Positions 5,899-6,371 of a DNA stretch of 6,371 bases are shown piece after piece (positions within the stretch are counted from its first letter, which is position 1; each line of letters starts with the position of its first letter). Under the pieces are notes generated by a model. It worked only from the letters and a program-made list of their open reading frames with translations, did no database searches and was not told where the DNA came from. Both the position numbers and the translations under genes were made by a program. The stretch lies in assembly GCA_017651385.1 (NCBI GenBank), contig JAGCCY010000003.1, positions 1 through 6,371 of the forward strand, in the 5' to 3' direction. This DNA is from Lachnospiraceae bacterium. Lineage in GTDB: Bacteria; Bacillota; Clostridia; Lachnospirales; Lachnospiraceae.

Positions 5899-6153
5899 AT
5901 GGAAAGAGGAAGATCAAAAGATCCCCGTAAACAGGAGAGACTGGATAATTACAAGGCACAGTTCAAAAACGGCAAGAAGAAATGGGTCAGATATGATGAG
6001 GGCGCGATCCTTTATTCTATGGGGATCCACTCTTTTATGGATCTTGCAAATGAAGCTAAGGCAGTATATCGCATCAAGCGTATCTGTCTTGTGAATACTG
6101 AAAAGTTAGATGAGTACATTGAAGTAATGTACGGCGATCCGGAAAGTAACTAA
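5899..6153 (+). CDS. small basic protein, probably DUF6462 family (second tandem paralogue)
   Basis: This 84-residue protein has a basic N-terminus (residues 1-28) and the same core as its neighbour at about 27-75: [20 protein letters not shown], then RIKR and a helix ending DEYIEVMYG. Conserved hydrophobic and YSM..SF..LA..A positions suggest the same fold and a DNA-binding or adaptor role; the exact function is unknown. It starts one base after the upstream stop, with AGGAG at 5885-5889 placed 9 nt before the ATG, so the two are co-transcribed and probably co-expressed. Its stop TAA is part of the AAGGAGG site used by parA. An overlapping + frame starting at 5870 is out of frame and lacks this similarity. 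Divergence from the first copy (about 41% in the core) implies an old duplication or two recruited family members. Confidence 0.8.
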   Translation: MERGRSKDPRKQERLDNYKAQFKNGKKKWVRYDEGAILYSMGIHSFMDLANEAKAVYRIKRICLVNTEKLDEYIEVMYGDPESN

Positions 6154-6167
6154 GGAGGGCAAAGATC

Positions 6168-6371
6168 ATGTGTAAGGTTATCGCAGTTGCAAATCAAAAA
6201 GGCGGTGTCGGAAAGACCACTACAGCTGTAAATCTTGGGATCGGACTGGCTGCAGAGGGCAACAAGGTTCTATTGATCGATGGGGATCCCCAGGGCTCCA
6301 TGACGATCAGTCTTGGATATAGAGAGCCGGACAGTCTGGAATATACACTGTCCACTCTGTTGACAGAAGTG
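6168..6371 (+). CDS. parA: ParA-family partition ATPase, 3'-truncated by window end
   Basis: The first 68 residues of a ParA/Soj-type ATPase are visible. ParA proteins bind DNA non-specifically in the ATP state and, with a ParB partner and centromere sites, segregate plasmids, chromosomes or excised integrative elements. The deviant Walker A motif KGGVGKTT is at residues 11-18, preceded by the usual IAVANQ strand. The A' motif DGDPQGS is at 38-44. The protein starts directly at the Walker fold without an N-terminal helix-turn-helix, like Soj and the ParA proteins of Tn1549-like elements. A strong AAGGAGG (6152-6158) overlaps the previous stop and lies 9 nt before the ATG. CTG and TTG are common Leu codons here. 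The ParB partner, if present, lies beyond the window. Confidence 0.92.
   Translation, partial: MCKVIAVANQKGGVGKTTTAVNLGIGLAAEGNKVLLIDGDPQGSMTISLGYREPDSLEYTLSTLLTEV

Larger units (their letters stand above)
5286..6371 (+). mobile_element. left end of a probable integrative (conjugative or mobilizable) element, truncated
   Basis: Directly after lysS the dense housekeeping layout stops. A 327-base gene-poor region is followed by two tandem small basic proteins and a ParA ATPase. That set recalls the maintenance module at one end of Tn1549-like conjugative elements in Clostridia. Codon use also shifts: CGG makes up 5 of 10 Arg codons in the first small gene but none in greA, and CTG becomes a common Leu codon. 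No integrase, relaxase or conjugation gene is in view, so the element type is inferred. A plasmid-derived or phage-like island remains possible. Confidence 0.6.

Overview
The window looks like a chromosomal segment of a Clostridia bacterium, most likely family Lachnospiraceae. This rests on the gene order argF, a small uncharacterised gene, coaX, dusB, greA, lysS, on the protein sequences, and on strong AGGAGG-type ribosome binding sites. The genus cannot be told from this sequence. All recognised genes are on the + strand.

Bases 1-3011 are a tightly packed housekeeping operon. A 5'-truncated ornithine carbamoyltransferase gene (argF) is followed by a 115-residue protein of unknown function, type III pantothenate kinase (coaX) and a tRNA-dihydrouridine synthase (dusB). 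All three junctions overlap by 1 or 4 bases, which suggests translational coupling. Bases 3012-3114 carry a near-perfect sigma-A promoter (TTGACA, 18 bp, TATAAT) that drives greA (3115-3600). An intrinsic terminator follows greA. It overlaps a possible promoter for the next gene, lysS (3684-5285), which encodes class II lysyl-tRNA synthetase.

The character changes at the lysS stop codon. From about 5286 to the end the sequence resembles the left end of an integrated conjugative or mobilizable element, although no integrase lies in the window. A gene-poor stretch (5286-5612) starts with a 10-bp-phased repeat array directly after lysS. It continues through several hairpins and ends in a strong 15-bp intrinsic terminator. 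Then come two tandem paralogous small basic proteins (5613-5897 and 5899-6153; probably DUF6462-type, excisionase/MerR-like fold suspected) and the start of a ParA-type ATPase cut by the window end. Codon use shifts here (CGG and CTG become common). The 3' end of lysS is a known integration target for integrative elements in streptococci, so the lysS/element boundary is a candidate attachment site.

The most interesting observation is at 5485-5581. A possible 23-codon leader reading frame has its Shine-Dalgarno sequence and start codon folded into a 14-bp hairpin, and its coding region runs across the whole downstream terminator. This arrangement could be a translation-dependent attenuator controlling entry of transcription into the element's small-gene/parA operon. 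It is an inference from base pairing only.
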